DNA of 64,000 nt. Origin: Streptomyces sp. Q6 (lineage in GTDB: Bacteria > Actinomycetota > Actinomycetes > Streptomycetales > Streptomycetaceae). Made by a program: the position numbers and the translations under genes. The notes under the pieces are model-generated. The model was given only the letters and a program-made list of their open reading frames with translations, had not been told where the DNA came from and searched no databases. How positions within the stretch are numbered: position 1 is the first letter of the stretch; every line of letters begins with the position of its first letter. The stretch is from the NCBI RefSeq assembly GCF_036967205.1, contig NZ_CP146022.1, positions 1,426,001 through 1,490,000 of the forward strand. Reading direction: 5' to 3'. Of the stretch, positions 26,141-34,403 are shown one piece after another.

Positions 26141-28882
26141 TCACGGCATCTTGTCGCCGACGAGTGCCAGGTTCTCGATGGCGGCGAGTCCGTACAGGGC
26201 CGTGTCGTTGGTGTAGACCCAGTTCGCCTCGGTGCCCGCGACGAGCGTGACCGGGCCGCTGACCTTCTCCGTCTTCCACGGCGAGGACTCGGTGTAGCCG
26301 TCGCTCTTGTAGAACTTCGCCCAGGCGCGCGCCGCCAGCTTGTCGTCGCCGGTGCGCACCGCCGCGTACGCGTCGAGACGCGAGTGGCCCTGGAAGAGGA
26401 GCAGGGTGCCGAAGTTGGAGCCGTAGCGTGCCGCCTGCTCCGCCTTGGTGGCGTTGAAGTAGCGGCAGTAGTCGTAGTACGCCTCCTCGAACTTCGGCAT
26501 GTCGACGATGTCGATGAGTTCGGCGCACAGTTCGTTCAGGCCGAAGACGGCCGACAGGTGGGAGACGCCGACGACCGGTTCCGTGGCGATGGCGAACTTG
26601 CCGGTGTCGAGGTCGTAGAGCCCGCTGCCCTGCACGAATCCGTTGGGCTGCGCGGCGATGGTCTCCATGGTCGACAGGACCCGGGCCTTCGCCTTCTCCC
26701 ACTTGGGTCCGCGCCGCTCCCACTCGGTGAGCCACGCGGAGACGAGCCCGCTCCAGTCGGTGCCGAAGCCGATCGACAGGGCGTTGCGGTCCGGGGTGTA
26801 CGGCTCGGTGCGGATCTTGCGCAGCGGGTCGAGCACGAGGAACGTCTCGTCGGAGTCGACGTTGGCGTGCATGAGGTCGCCGACGCGCTCGTCACCGGTG
26901 AGGAAGTAGTAGTAGCGGCGGTACGTGGTGTTCGCGATGCGCTGCTGCTTGGCGGAGTCCGCGTAGTGCTGGACGCCGTGCCGGGTGCCGAGCCCGGCCC
27001 ACTTGCCGAGGTGGTAGACGTCGACCTCGCCGGTGTGCCGGGTCATGGCCTCGGCGAACCGGAAGATGTCGGAGCGGCCCGAGCGCAGGTAGGCCATCCA
27101 CAGCCAGATGTCGGGCGACAGCTCCGAGTTGTCCCAGGCGTAGCCTCCGACGTCGTAGCGCCACTGGTGGCGTGCCGGGTCGTAGGAGTGCATGACGTCG
27201 CCGTAGTCCCAGAAGCCGTACCAACGCCGCATCTCCACCTGGTCCTTGTAATAGGTGAAGAGGAAGTCGAGGTGGTCCTCGATCTTGGCCTTGGCGGGGG
27301 TGGAGCGGTCCGGCTCGGAGTACAGGCCGGGGCCGAAGACGCCGGCCTTGATGAGCTGCTTGGGCGGCGCGGTCAGCTGCGGGGCCACGCGCACGGCCTC
27401 GACCTGCTGGGCGAGCGTCTCGGGCTTCGGCGTCGAGCCGTTGGCCCAGAACATCAGCTCGCTGGTGCGGGCGATGCCGTACGGGGTGCCGAACTCGGGC
27501 TCGTAGTCCTCGTAGGTGATCTGGATGCCCTCGGCCTGCTCCGGGTACGTGTCCTGGCCCAGGCCGTCGTGGTAGAAGCGCAGGTCCATGGGTTGCGCCT
27601 CGGGCGACCAGAGCCAGAGGGTGACCTCGGCCTCGTCGGTGTGGGCGCCGCGGATGTCGAGGCCGGTGGGGTGCTTCTCCCAGAAGTCGCGCAGGCCGAA
27701 GGAGAATCCGCCGCTCGGTCCGCCGAGGTAGCCGAAGCCGCTGGCGCGCTTGCCGCCGCCCGCGGCGATCCATCCGTGCCCGGCCTTCGTGCGCTTGCGC
27801 AGCGTGAAGCCGTCAGCGGAGAGCTGGGAGAGGGTGTAGTCGCCCCACTCGGGGATGTACTGGAGGCGGGTCGTGACGCGCTGGTCCCAGGTGGAGGGGT
27901 CGGCGAGCTTCTCGCCCGCGAACTGCGCGGCCTGTACGGACGCGCCGGGGTCGCGGCGCAGACCGGTGATGCCCTTGACGGCCTCCCGGATCATGCCGGT
28001 GTCCTCGCCGCCGATGCGGACGTGACGGTCGTACGAGGCGTCGCGCATCGGCACGGTGAAGCGCACGCCGAGGCCGCGGATGAAGTCGCCGGACGCCTTG
28101 CCGGGGTCCTGGGTGCCGTCATAGGTGATGGTGTGCACCATGCGGAAGGAGTCGGCACCGGCGTAGAAGTAGAACCGGATGGAGAAGGGGAGCCAGCTGC
28201 GGTTGCCCTTGCGGTGCTTGCCGTCGATCTTGACGACGGCGCGGACCGGGCCGTCCTGCTCGACGGTGGTCTCCTCGATGACGGACTCGAAGCGTTCCGT
28301 CTTGACGGTGCCCTGCTCGTCGTCCTCGATCTCGGCCTGCCGCAGCAGCACGAGCCGCCCGTCCTTGGCGATCTCGGTGGAGCCCCGGGTGACGCTCTTG
28401 ACCAGGCTCGATCCGCTCTTGCCGAGCTTGGTGACGACGACACCGGTGTCGACGGTGACGACACCACCGCTGGTGGAGACGCTGACCTTCTTCTGGGGCG
28501 CGGCGGCGTTCCCGGCGGCCAAGGTGAGCTTGCCGTCGCCCGCGCCGGGTCCGACCGCGTGCGCGGTCCACTTCAGCGAGCCGTCGGGCCACTGGGCCAG
28601 CGGCCAGGTCTGCACGGGGACCTGCTTGCCGTCGGCGTCCGTGAGGGCGAACTCCTGGCCCTTGTCGTACGCGCCCTTCGGCCAGGGCACGCCGACGGTG
28701 GAGCCGGGGGCGGCGCCGAGGCCGCCGTCCTCCAGCCAGCTCAGGGTGACGGGCGTGGCCTCGGCGGTGTCGGCGCCGGTCGCGGCCTGCGCGTTCTTGC
28801 TGCCGAGGGCCCAGCTGAACTGGGCGGCGGCGCCGGCGACCGCGGCGGCCTTGAGGAGGGATCTGCGAGGAATGGGGGACAT
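26141..28882 (-). CDS. Secreted exo-rhamnogalacturonan lyase-like protein (PL26/YetA-like)
   Basis: A 913-residue Tat-exported enzyme. The signal peptide is MSPIPRRSLLKAAAVAGAAAQ with twin arginines and an Ala-rich core. The mature part has an N-terminal beta domain (TLSWLEDGGLGAAPGSTVGV; WPDGSLKWTAHAVGP) and a central domain with GADSFRMVHTITYDGTQDP. The C-terminal part is (alpha/alpha)-barrel-like (YDVGGYAWDNSELSPDIWLW, YHLGKWAGLGTRHGVQHYAD, LLLFQGHSRLDAY). This is the architecture of the PcRGLX/YetA group (PL26), which cleaves the rhamnogalacturonan-I backbone from its end. An AAAGGAAC ribosome site precedes ATG 28882. It is the last gene of the sugar-import cassette; substrate is inferred from family and context. 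Confidence 0.8.
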   Translation of the reverse strand: MSPIPRRSLLKAAAVAGAAAQFSWALGSKNAQAATGADTAEATPVTLSWLEDGGLGAAPGSTVGVPWPKGAYDKGQEFALTDADGKQVPVQTWPLAQWPDGSLKWTAHAVGPGAGDGKLTLAAGNAAAPQKKVSVSTSGGVVTVDTGVVVTKLGKSGSSLVKSVTRGSTEIAKDGRLVLLRQAEIEDDEQGTVKTERFESVIEETTVEQDGPVRAVVKIDGKHRKGNRSWLPFSIRFYFYAGADSFRMVHTITYDGTQDPGKASGDFIRGLGVRFTVPMRDASYDRHVRIGGEDTGMIREAVKGITGLRRDPGASVQAAQFAGEKLADPSTWDQRVTTRLQYIPEWGDYTLSQLSADGFTLRKRTKAGHGWIAAGGGKRASGFGYLGGPSGGFSFGLRDFWEKHPTGLDIRGAHTDEAEVTLWLWSPEAQPMDLRFYHDGLGQDTYPEQAEGIQITYEDYEPEFGTPYGIARTSELMFWANGSTPKPETLAQQVEAVRVAPQLTAPPKQLIKAGVFGPGLYSEPDRSTPAKAKIEDHLDFLFTYYKDQVEMRRWYGFWDYGDVMHSYDPARHQWRYDVGGYAWDNSELSPDIWLWMAYLRSGRSDIFRFAEAMTRHTGEVDVYHLGKWAGLGTRHGVQHYADSAKQQRIANTTYRRYYYFLTGDERVGDLMHANVDSDETFLVLDPLRKIRTEPYTPDRNALSIGFGTDWSGLVSAWLTEWERRGPKWEKAKARVLSTMETIAAQPNGFVQGSGLYDLDTGKFAIATEPVVGVSHLSAVFGLNELCAELIDIVDMPKFEEAYYDYCRYFNATKAEQAARYGSNFGTLLLFQGHSRLDAYAAVRTGDDKLAARAWAKFYKSDGYTESSPWKTEKVSGPVTLVAGTEANWVYTNDTALYGLAAIENLALVGDKMP

Positions 28883-28956
28883 CGTTGTTCCTTTCCGTGC
28901 ATGCCAAACGTGCTGTACGAGAAGGGGATCGGGGGAAGTCGAGGTGGTGCGGGGCC

Positions 28957-29531
28957 TCAGCGGGCCCGGCCGCGTTCCTCCACGGCGACGGCCGCGGCGG
29001 CGAGGACGCCGAGGACCGGGACCGCGAGCGGCGTCAGGAATTCGGCGGTGAGCGCCACGAGCGCGAGCCCGCACACGAGCAGCAGCGACCCGGCGGGGGC
29101 GCGGACGGTGCGCAGGGCGGCGGCGGTGAGCAGCGCCCGCCAGGAGGCGCCGGGGTCCACACGGTGGCGGCCCGCAGGACGGCGACGGCGGCCGCGAGCA
29201 GTGTGAGCAGGCCGATGGCCGCCGCGAGCTGACCGCCGGGCAGTCCGGCGCGGGCCACCCGGACGTCGATCAGGACGGCGACGAACCCGGCGAGTCCGCC
29301 GGTGCCGACCAGCCAGCCGCGGCGCGCCGCGAGCCGGAAGTCCGCGAAGCACTCGCGCCAGCCACCGCTCTGCCCGCGGAGGTGCCGGCGCAGGTGCCGG
29401 GCCCCGGCCGCGAAGGCGGCCGGAGCGGTGACGACGGGCACGGACAGGACGGCGATCCACACCCCGGTCAGCAGGCATTCGGCGAAGACGCCGAACCCGA
29501 CCCGTCGTCGCGACTCCACCGGGGCGCTCAT
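28957..29531 (-). pseudogene. YesL-like (DUF624) membrane protein, frameshifted
   Basis: Reading begins at ATG 29531, in a TGATG overlap with the preceding permease, and gives MSAPVESRRRVGFGVFAECL, hydrophobic helices and LLTLLAAAVAVLRAATVW. It then loses frame near 29160. The neighbouring frame continues the membrane protein as DPGASWRALLTAAALRTVRA and LVCGLALVALTAEFLTPLAV to a stop at 28957. Adding one G to the GTGTGGACC run (making TGGGAC) restores a single 191-codon gene. So this is a one-base deletion or an error in a short G run. YesL-like proteins often close sugar ABC operons. Confidence 0.72.
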
Positions 29532-30403
29532 CACTTGAGCCCCGAGGTGGCCATGCCGTCGATCAGGTAGCGCTGGAACGCCATGAAGAACGCGACGACC
29601 GGGATGAGCGCGACCATCGCCATGGCGATCTGGCCGCCGTAGTCGGAGATGCCCTGCTGGTCGCGGAACATCATCAGGCCGAGCGAGACGGTGTACTTGG
29701 AGGGCTCGTTGAGGTAGATCAGCGGTCCCATGAAGTCGTTCCAGGCGTTGATGAACGTGAAGATGGCGCTGGTGATGAGGGCGGGCCGGCTCAGCGGCAG
29801 CACGATCGACCAGTAGGTGCGCAGGTGTCCGCACCCGTCGAGCTTGGCGGCCTCGTCGAGCTCGCGGGGCAGTCCGCGCATGAACTGCACCATCAGGAAG
29901 ACGAAGAACGCCTCCGTGGCCAGGAACTTGCCGGCGAGCAGCGGCACGTACGTGTTGATGAGGTCCAGCTTCTGGAACATCACGTACTGCGGGATGAGCA
30001 GTACGTGGTACGGCAGCAGCAGGGTGCCGATCATCATCGCGAAGAAGAACTTGCGGCCCTTGAAGGGGATCTTCGAGAAGGCGTACGCGGTCAGCGAGCT
30101 GGAGATGACGACGCCGACCACGGCCATGCCCGCGTAGAACAGCGAGTTGAGGAAGAACGAGCTGATGGAGATGCCCGCGATGCCGTCGCCCAGGCCCTTG
30201 ATGTTGTCCATGATGGGCGAGGTCGGGAAGAGCTGGGCCGAGCCGACGATCGTCTTGCCGGGCTTGAAGGCGGCGCCGATCACCCAGACGACGGGGTAGA
30301 GGACGACGCAGAGCACGGCGATCGCGAACACGTGCCAGACGATCGATCCGGTGCGCTTGCGCGGGTCGGCGCTCTGGCTGACTTGCGGGGTCACGGTGGT
30401 CAC
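29531..30403 (-). CDS. Sugar ABC transporter permease (MalG/LacG type)
   Basis: Inner-membrane subunit of a carbohydrate importer (CUT1 type). The 290-residue protein has six membrane helices, opening IVWHVFAIAVLCVVLYPVVWV, and the coupling loop EAAKLDGCGHLRTYWSIVLP that docks on the ATPase. The GTG start at 30403 overlaps the upstream permease stop (GTGA) and its own stop overlaps the YesL-like ATG (TGATG). No ATPase is encoded in the cassette, so it presumably relies on a shared multifunctional ATPase such as MsiK, as is usual for Streptomyces sugar systems. Confidence 0.94.
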   Translation of the reverse strand: MTTVTPQVSQSADPRKRTGSIVWHVFAIAVLCVVLYPVVWVIGAAFKPGKTIVGSAQLFPTSPIMDNIKGLGDGIAGISISSFFLNSLFYAGMAVVGVVISSSLTAYAFSKIPFKGRKFFFAMMIGTLLLPYHVLLIPQYVMFQKLDLINTYVPLLAGKFLATEAFFVFLMVQFMRGLPRELDEAAKLDGCGHLRTYWSIVLPLSRPALITSAIFTFINAWNDFMGPLIYLNEPSKYTVSLGLMMFRDQQGISDYGGQIAMAMVALIPVVAFFMAFQRYLIDGMATSGLK

Positions 30404-31365
30404 TTGACGTCCTCCTCGTAGTGCACCCACTTCTTCTGGGACCAGAAAAGGACGGCGGTGACGAGGGCCACGGCGAGCAGCAGCATCCAGGCCATCGCGG
30501 AGGCGAAGCCCATCTGCGACTGCTGGAAGCCCTTCTGGTACAGGTAGCAGGTGTAGACGAGCGTGGCGTCGGCCGGTCCGCAGAAGGTGTTGGAGACGAC
30601 GTACGCCGAGCCGAAGATCTGGAACGAGTGGATCGATTCCAGCAGGACGTTGAAGAAGAGCACCGGCGAGATCATCGGCAGGGTGATGTTCCAGAAGCGG
30701 CGCAGCGGTCCCGCGCCGTCTACCGCGGCGGCCTCGTACAGCTCCTTCGGGACCTGCTTGAGGCCCGCGAGGAAGATGACCATCGGGGCGCCGAACTGCC
30801 AGACGGTGAGCGCCACGAGGGAGTAGAGGATCAGGTCGGGGTCGCCGATCCAGCCCCCCAGGTTCAGGCCCAGGGCGCCGAGTCCCTTGTCGACGACGGC
30901 GTTGTCCGAGAAGATCGCCCGCCAGACGAAGCCGACCGAGACGCTGGCGCCGATCAGCGACGGCGCGTAGAAGGCGGCCCGGTACAGGCCCTGGCCGCGG
31001 CGGCTCTGGTTGAGCAGCAGGGCGACGGCGAGCGCGAGGGCGAGCTTCAGCGGTGTGCCGATGACCACGTACTTCAGCGTGACCTGCACCGACTTCTGCC
31101 AGCGCGGGTCGTCGAACATGGCCGTGAAGTTGTCGAAACCGACCCACTGCGGCGGCGCGAACAGGTTGTAGTTCGTGAACGCGTAGTAGAGCGACGCGAT
31201 CATCGGCCCTGCCGTGAGCAGCAGGAACCCTGCCAGCCAGGGTGACATGAACAGATAGCCGGCAAGGTTGTCGCGCCTGCCCCGTCGCCGGTGGGCGACG
31301 GGGCGGACGGACGTGTTCTTGTCGGCCAAGGAAGTGGCGCCGGTGGCGTCCTTGACGAGCGACAT
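30400..31365 (-). CDS. Sugar ABC transporter permease (MalF/LacF type)
   Basis: First permease of the importer, 321 residues. An Arg-rich cytoplasmic head (VRPVAHRRRGRRDNLAGYLF) is followed by six helices, with LFMSPWLAGFLLLTAGPMIA as the first. The coupling motif is EAAAVDGAGPLRRFWNITLP. The family opening YYAFTNYNLFAPPQWVGFDNF is present. It lies 32 bp after the binding-protein gene and overlaps the next permease by four bases, consistent with a single transcript. Confidence 0.94.
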   Translation of the reverse strand: MSLVKDATGATSLADKNTSVRPVAHRRRGRRDNLAGYLFMSPWLAGFLLLTAGPMIASLYYAFTNYNLFAPPQWVGFDNFTAMFDDPRWQKSVQVTLKYVVIGTPLKLALALAVALLLNQSRRGQGLYRAAFYAPSLIGASVSVGFVWRAIFSDNAVVDKGLGALGLNLGGWIGDPDLILYSLVALTVWQFGAPMVIFLAGLKQVPKELYEAAAVDGAGPLRRFWNITLPMISPVLFFNVLLESIHSFQIFGSAYVVSNTFCGPADATLVYTCYLYQKGFQQSQMGFASAMAWMLLLAVALVTAVLFWSQKKWVHYEEDVK

Positions 31366-31397
31366 GGTGCTGTTTCCCCTCGGAAACGTCGGGGGCG

Positions 31398-32720
31398 TCA
31401 GCCCTGGAAGGCTGCCTCGGCCTCACTGAAGAACTGCTTCACGGCGGCCGGTACCTTCTGCTTCGCGTTCGCGACGTCGCCGGCGATGCGCAGGAACGCG
31501 GCCTCGACGACGTCCGCACCGGACGGGTGCGGCGTGATCTTGCCGAGGACCCCGGCCTTGTCGACCGCGGTCTCGTAGGCGGCGATGCCCTCGTTGGCCT
31601 CGGCGACGGCCTTGTCGGCCTCCTCGCCCGGCTTGTAGGCGTCGAACTGGTCGGTGGTGGCGAGCACCCCCATGTCGTAGCCCAGGATCTTGCCGACCTC
31701 GGGGTCGTGGACCATGAAGTCGATGAACTTGGCGGCCTGCGCCTGGGCCTTGCACTTGGTGGAGATCGACAGCATCAGCGAGCCGAGGTACTGGCCGGTG
31801 TCCTTGCCGTCGGTGGTGGGGATCGGCGCGAGCCCGTAGTCCGAGTCGCCCTCACCCTCGTAGCGCACCGAGAAGTTGTCCCAGGTGAACTCGCCGGCGG
31901 CGAGCCCGGCGGAGAGCCCGGACTTCGGCTTGACCTGCTCGATCTTCTTGGGGTCGGCGACGATCCCGGACTTCACGCGCTTGTAGTAGTCGGACCACCA
32001 CTGCGTCAGGTCGTCCTCGGTGAAACCGAGTTTGCCGTCCTTGAAGAACGCCTTTCCGTTCTGACGGAGATACAGGTCGTACAGGTACATGATCCCGGCG
32101 TAGCCCGTGTCACCGGAGATCTTGAGCTTGTCCTGGATGGTCTGGAGCGTCTTGAAGTACTCGTCCCAGGTCCAGCCGAACTTGGGCTCGACGCCCGCCT
32201 TCGCGAAGGCCTTCTTGTCGATGACGAGCGACATGGTGTTGGCGCCGACCGGCACCGCGACCTGCTTGCCGCCGGTGACCTGACCCGCGGACTCGACGCC
32301 GCCCCGGAAGTTCTTGAGGCTCAGATTTCCCGCGTCTATCTGGGACTTGAGGTCGAGCAGCACACCCCGCTTGTCGTACTTCGCAAGAAATGCAACGGAG
32401 TTGAGGAATACGTCCGGCGGATTGCCTCCGGAGGCCTGCGTCTGGAACTTCTCCCAGAACGCCTGGTAGTCGGTGAATTCGGGCTTGATCTTGATCTTCG
32501 GGTTCTTCTTCTCGAAGAGGGCGATCGCCTTCTTGATCTTCACGGCGCGCGGTTCGCCGCCCCACCAGGCGAACCGGAGCGTCGCCGGACCGTCCGCGTT
32601 CGTCCCGCCCGAACCTCCGTCGTCGCCGCCACAGCCGGCTGCTGCCAGACCGACCGTCGCGAGCGACGCCCCCGTGACCTTCAGCAGGCCACGCCGGTCA
32701 AGATCCCTGTTCGTAGGCAC
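31398..32720 (-). CDS. Extracellular sugar-binding lipoprotein
   Basis: Cluster B-type solute-binding protein of 440 residues that delivers oligosaccharide to the two permeases. The GTG at 32720 is chosen because GGAGGGG lies 7 bases upstream. The export signal is DRRGLLKVTGASLATVGLAAAGC: a twin-arginine start and a lipobox (LAAAGC), so a Tat-exported lipoprotein. The mature chain starts Gly/Asp-rich, then LRFAWWGGEPRAVKIKKAIALFEKKNPKIKI, FLNSVAFLAKYDKRG and ANTMSLVIDKKAF, as in CUT1 binding proteins. It is the first gene of the cassette and is preceded by a promoter flanked by LacI-type palindromes. Confidence 0.94.
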   Translation of the reverse strand: MPTNRDLDRRGLLKVTGASLATVGLAAAGCGGDDGGSGGTNADGPATLRFAWWGGEPRAVKIKKAIALFEKKNPKIKIKPEFTDYQAFWEKFQTQASGGNPPDVFLNSVAFLAKYDKRGVLLDLKSQIDAGNLSLKNFRGGVESAGQVTGGKQVAVPVGANTMSLVIDKKAFAKAGVEPKFGWTWDEYFKTLQTIQDKLKISGDTGYAGIMYLYDLYLRQNGKAFFKDGKLGFTEDDLTQWWSDYYKRVKSGIVADPKKIEQVKPKSGLSAGLAAGEFTWDNFSVRYEGEGDSDYGLAPIPTTDGKDTGQYLGSLMLSISTKCKAQAQAAKFIDFMVHDPEVGKILGYDMGVLATTDQFDAYKPGEEADKAVAEANEGIAAYETAVDKAGVLGKITPHPSGADVVEAAFLRIAGDVANAKQKVPAAVKQFFSEAEAAFQG

Positions 32721-32756
32721 AGTTCGCCCCTCCACCTGCGCATTGAATCGTTTTAG

Positions 32757-32768
32757 GAAAGCGCTTGC
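32757..32768. promoter_or_regulatory. LacI-type operator O1 downstream of the cassette promoter
   Basis: GAAAGCGCTTGC with palindromic core AAGCGCTT, 7-18 bases downstream of the -10. A LacI-family repressor here would block transcription. Its centre is 68 bp from the second palindrome. Confidence 0.55.
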
Positions 32769-32774
32769 CGGGCC

Positions 32775-32803
32775 AAGGTAGAGACGGGGCGGGGGCGCGT
32801 CAA
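32775..32803 (-). promoter_or_regulatory. Promoter of the sugar-uptake/lyase cassette
   Basis: On the minus strand: TTGACG (32798-32803), a 17-bp spacer, then TACCTT (32775-32780). This is a close fit to the vegetative consensus, placed about 55 bases upstream of the binding-protein start and between two AAGCGCTT palindromes. Confidence 0.6.
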
Positions 32804-32823
32804 CGGTTCGGGCAAGAATTGGG

Positions 32824-32837
32824 TCGAAGCGCTTCGA
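32824..32837. promoter_or_regulatory. LacI-type operator O2, perfect palindrome TCGAAGCGCTTCGA
   Basis: A 14-bp perfect palindrome upstream of the -35, sharing the AAGCGCTT core with O1. Two sites on either side of the promoter suggest looping or cooperative repression. No LacI-family gene is present in this window. Confidence 0.55.
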
Positions 32838-32886
32838 ACCCGCAGGTCAGAGCAGTGATTGAACCGTTACACAGGAACCGGGAACG

Positions 32887-32925
32887 CCGAAGGCCCCGGA
32901 GACGTGGTGTCTCCGGGGCCTTCGG
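32887..32925. terminator. Strong hairpin downstream of tRNA-Val copy 2
   Basis: Perfect 17-bp stem (CCGAAGGCCCCGGAGAC and complement) with a GTGGT loop, starting 8 bases past the tRNA 3' end on the minus strand. It insulates the tRNA from the cassette promoter. Confidence 0.8.
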
Positions 32926-32926
32926 T

Positions 32927-33007
32927 TCCGGGTGGGCGATACTGGGTTCGAACCAGTGACCTCTTCGGTGTGAACGAAGCGCTCTCCCACTGAGCTAATC
33001 GCCCGGG
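32927..33007. repeat. 81-bp direct repeat, right copy, containing tRNA-Val(CAC)
   Basis: Exact match to 25525-25605 in the same orientation, 7402 bp away. Confidence 0.9.
32933..33004 (-). tRNA. tRNA-Val (anticodon CAC), copy 2
   Basis: Identical in all 72 positions to the tRNA at 25531-25602: acceptor GGGCGAT/ATCGCCC and anticodon loop TTCACAC. Followed by a strong hairpin terminator. Confidence 0.97.
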
Positions 33008-33079
33008 CGCAGAAAGAACATTACCCCATGTCAGCGGGTGCCTGGGACCATCCCGCGGACCCTCCCGCGCCGCCCCGGA

Positions 33080-33514
33080 TCACTCCTTGATGTTCCACGG
33101 CATCTCGAGCCCGAACTTCCAGACGTAGATCCCCACGAGCACCGCGATGATCACCAGGCCGATCGTCGTCAGGATGATGTTCCGGCGCCGCACCTTCGGA
33201 TCGAGGGCGCGCTGCGTGGCCTCCGTGACCTTGCGTTTCGTCCAGCGCAGCACCAGCTGCGCCCAGACGAACTCGGTCGCCCAGATCGCCATGCCCCCGA
33301 AGATCACCAGCCAGCCCGGCCCCGGCAGCGGCAGCATGACCACGCCCGCGCCGACGACCGCGAGCCCCACGACGAAGACGCCCACCTGCCAGCTCAGGTG
33401 CAGGGCCCTGCGGGCCTGGACGAACTCCGGCGCTCGCGAGCCCAGCGGCTTCTCGGTCTTCCCGTCGTCCGCGTCGGCGACCGCGTCGGCCGCCCCGTCA
33501 CTCCCCGTATTCAT
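33080..33514 (-). CDS. Small membrane protein with PGPGW motif (TIGR02611-like)
   Basis: The 144-residue protein has an acidic Asp/Ala-rich head, a basic amphipathic stretch (FVQARRALHLSWQV), two adjoining membrane helices (GVFVVGLAVVGAGVVMLPLPGPGWLVIFGGMAIWA, with the PGPGW turn between them) and a third near the C-terminus (IILTTIGLVIIAVLVGIYVW). It belongs to the actinobacterial PGPGW transmembrane family of unknown function. The ATG at 33514 (MNTGSDGAAD) is preferred over a longer reading. It is divergent from ssgB, as in other Streptomyces, and 75 bp downstream of its stop lies the tRNA-Val 5' end. Confidence 0.88.
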   Translation of the reverse strand: MNTGSDGAADAVADADDGKTEKPLGSRAPEFVQARRALHLSWQVGVFVVGLAVVGAGVVMLPLPGPGWLVIFGGMAIWATEFVWAQLVLRWTKRKVTEATQRALDPKVRRRNIILTTIGLVIIAVLVGIYVWKFGLEMPWNIKE

Positions 33515-33619
33515 ACAGCCAAACCTACCCGAACGATTCGCGTCACCGGAATGGCCGTTCCCCGTCAAGAAAGACTCCGCCGTACGAGCTACCTAAAGAC
33601 GCCCAAAACCCTCAGAGGG

Positions 33620-33643
33620 GTTTACAACGGCACCGTAGGTGGC
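33620..33643 (+). promoter_or_regulatory. Candidate stress/developmental-sigma promoter of ssgB
   Basis: GTTT (33620-33623), 14 bases, then GGTGGC (33638-33643) resembles the GTTT-N14/16-GGGTAT promoters used by sigma-B/sigma-H-type factors of Streptomyces. ssgB is known to depend on such a factor in Streptomyces coelicolor. It lies 62 bases upstream of the start. Confidence 0.45.
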
Positions 33644-33704
33644 ATGTCGATTTCGCCGACGTGCGAATCCCCGAGCGCACACTGAGCGAAAGGCCCTGGC
33701 GCTT

Positions 33705-34118
33705 ATGAACACCACGGTCAGCTGCGAGCTGCACCTGCGCCTCGTTGTGTCGAGCGAGTCCTCACTGCCTGTTCCCGCAGGACTGCGGTATGACACGGCC
33801 GATCCGTATGCCGTGCACGCCACCTTCCACACCGGAGCCGAGGAGACGGTCGAGTGGGTGTTTGCCCGCGATCTCCTCGCCGAAGGTCTTCACCGGCCTA
33901 CGGGCACCGGAGACGTCCGAGTCTGGCCGTCCCGGAGCCACGGTCAGGGCGTTGTCTGCATCGCCCTGAGCTCCCCAGAGGGCGAAGCTCTGCTGGAGGC
34001 CCCGGCACGGGCCCTGGAGTCGTTCCTCAAGCGGACCGACGCCGCCGTGCCCCCGGGCACGGAGCATCGCCACTTCGATCTCGACCAGGAGCTCTCGCAC
34101 ATCCTCGCGGAGAGCTAA
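33705..34118 (+). CDS. ssgB: Sporulation-specific cell division regulator SsgB
   Basis: A 137-residue SsgA-like protein that marks future septum sites in aerial hyphae and helps recruit FtsZ at sporulation. The sequence is a near-perfect SsgB: MNTTVSCELHLRLVVSSESS, LRYDTADPYAVHATFHTGAE, then VEWVFARDLLAEGLHRPTG and the end LDQELSHILAES. The length equals the family norm; the ATG at 33705 starts exactly at the conserved N-terminus. SsgB is restricted to sporulating actinomycetes, which helps to place the organism. Two hairpins follow the stop. Confidence 0.97.
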   Translation: MNTTVSCELHLRLVVSSESSLPVPAGLRYDTADPYAVHATFHTGAEETVEWVFARDLLAEGLHRPTGTGDVRVWPSRSHGQGVVCIALSSPEGEALLEAPARALESFLKRTDAAVPPGTEHRHFDLDQELSHILAES

Positions 34119-34170
34119 CCGCGCAGGAGGCGCGCGTCGGCAGCCAGCCGCCGTGAGCAGGGCGAGAGCG

Positions 34171-34202
34171 CCCGTGCCGTCGACTCGGGGAGACGGCACG
34201 GG
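34171..34202. terminator. First hairpin after ssgB
   Basis: Perfect 11-bp stem CCCGTGCCGTC/GACGGCACGGG with a 10-base loop, 53 bases past the ssgB stop. Confidence 0.65.
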
Positions 34203-34237
34203 GTCAGCCAGGTTCAACAACCGCATACGGCATACAC

Positions 34238-34277
34238 CGGCGCCGCCACCGTGGGACTTTCCACGGGGGCGGCGCCG
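34238..34277. terminator. Second hairpin after ssgB
   Basis: A 17-bp stem (CGGCGCCGCCACCGTGG side) with a single mismatch and a 6-base loop GACTTT. Probably the main terminator; the rest of the 285-bp gap to the next gene shows no further feature. Confidence 0.7.
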
Positions 34278-34403
34278 ATGCGCGCTCGGTGCCCTTCCGT
34301 GACCTTCTCCGGCCCTCTCCGGCCTTCTCCGCGCCGCTCAGGCATTAGGCTCGGCCAGCATCGACGGGCGAGGGCCCGACCCCCCCAGGGCAGGGAGCGA
34401 ATC

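Noticed and set aside
26099-29206. Reading frame of about 1000 codons opposite the lyase
   Set aside because: Shadow of the PL26-type gene in high-GC DNA; no coherent domains, no ribosome site.
25525-33007. Integrative conjugative element or prophage in tRNA-Val
   Set aside because: No integrase, excisionase, replication or transfer genes; the repeat covers the entire tRNA and not only its 3' end.
33080-33514. Phage holin-like protein
   Set aside because: Two hydrophobic helices looked similar, but the PGPGW motif and linkage to ssgB mark a conserved actinomycete membrane family.
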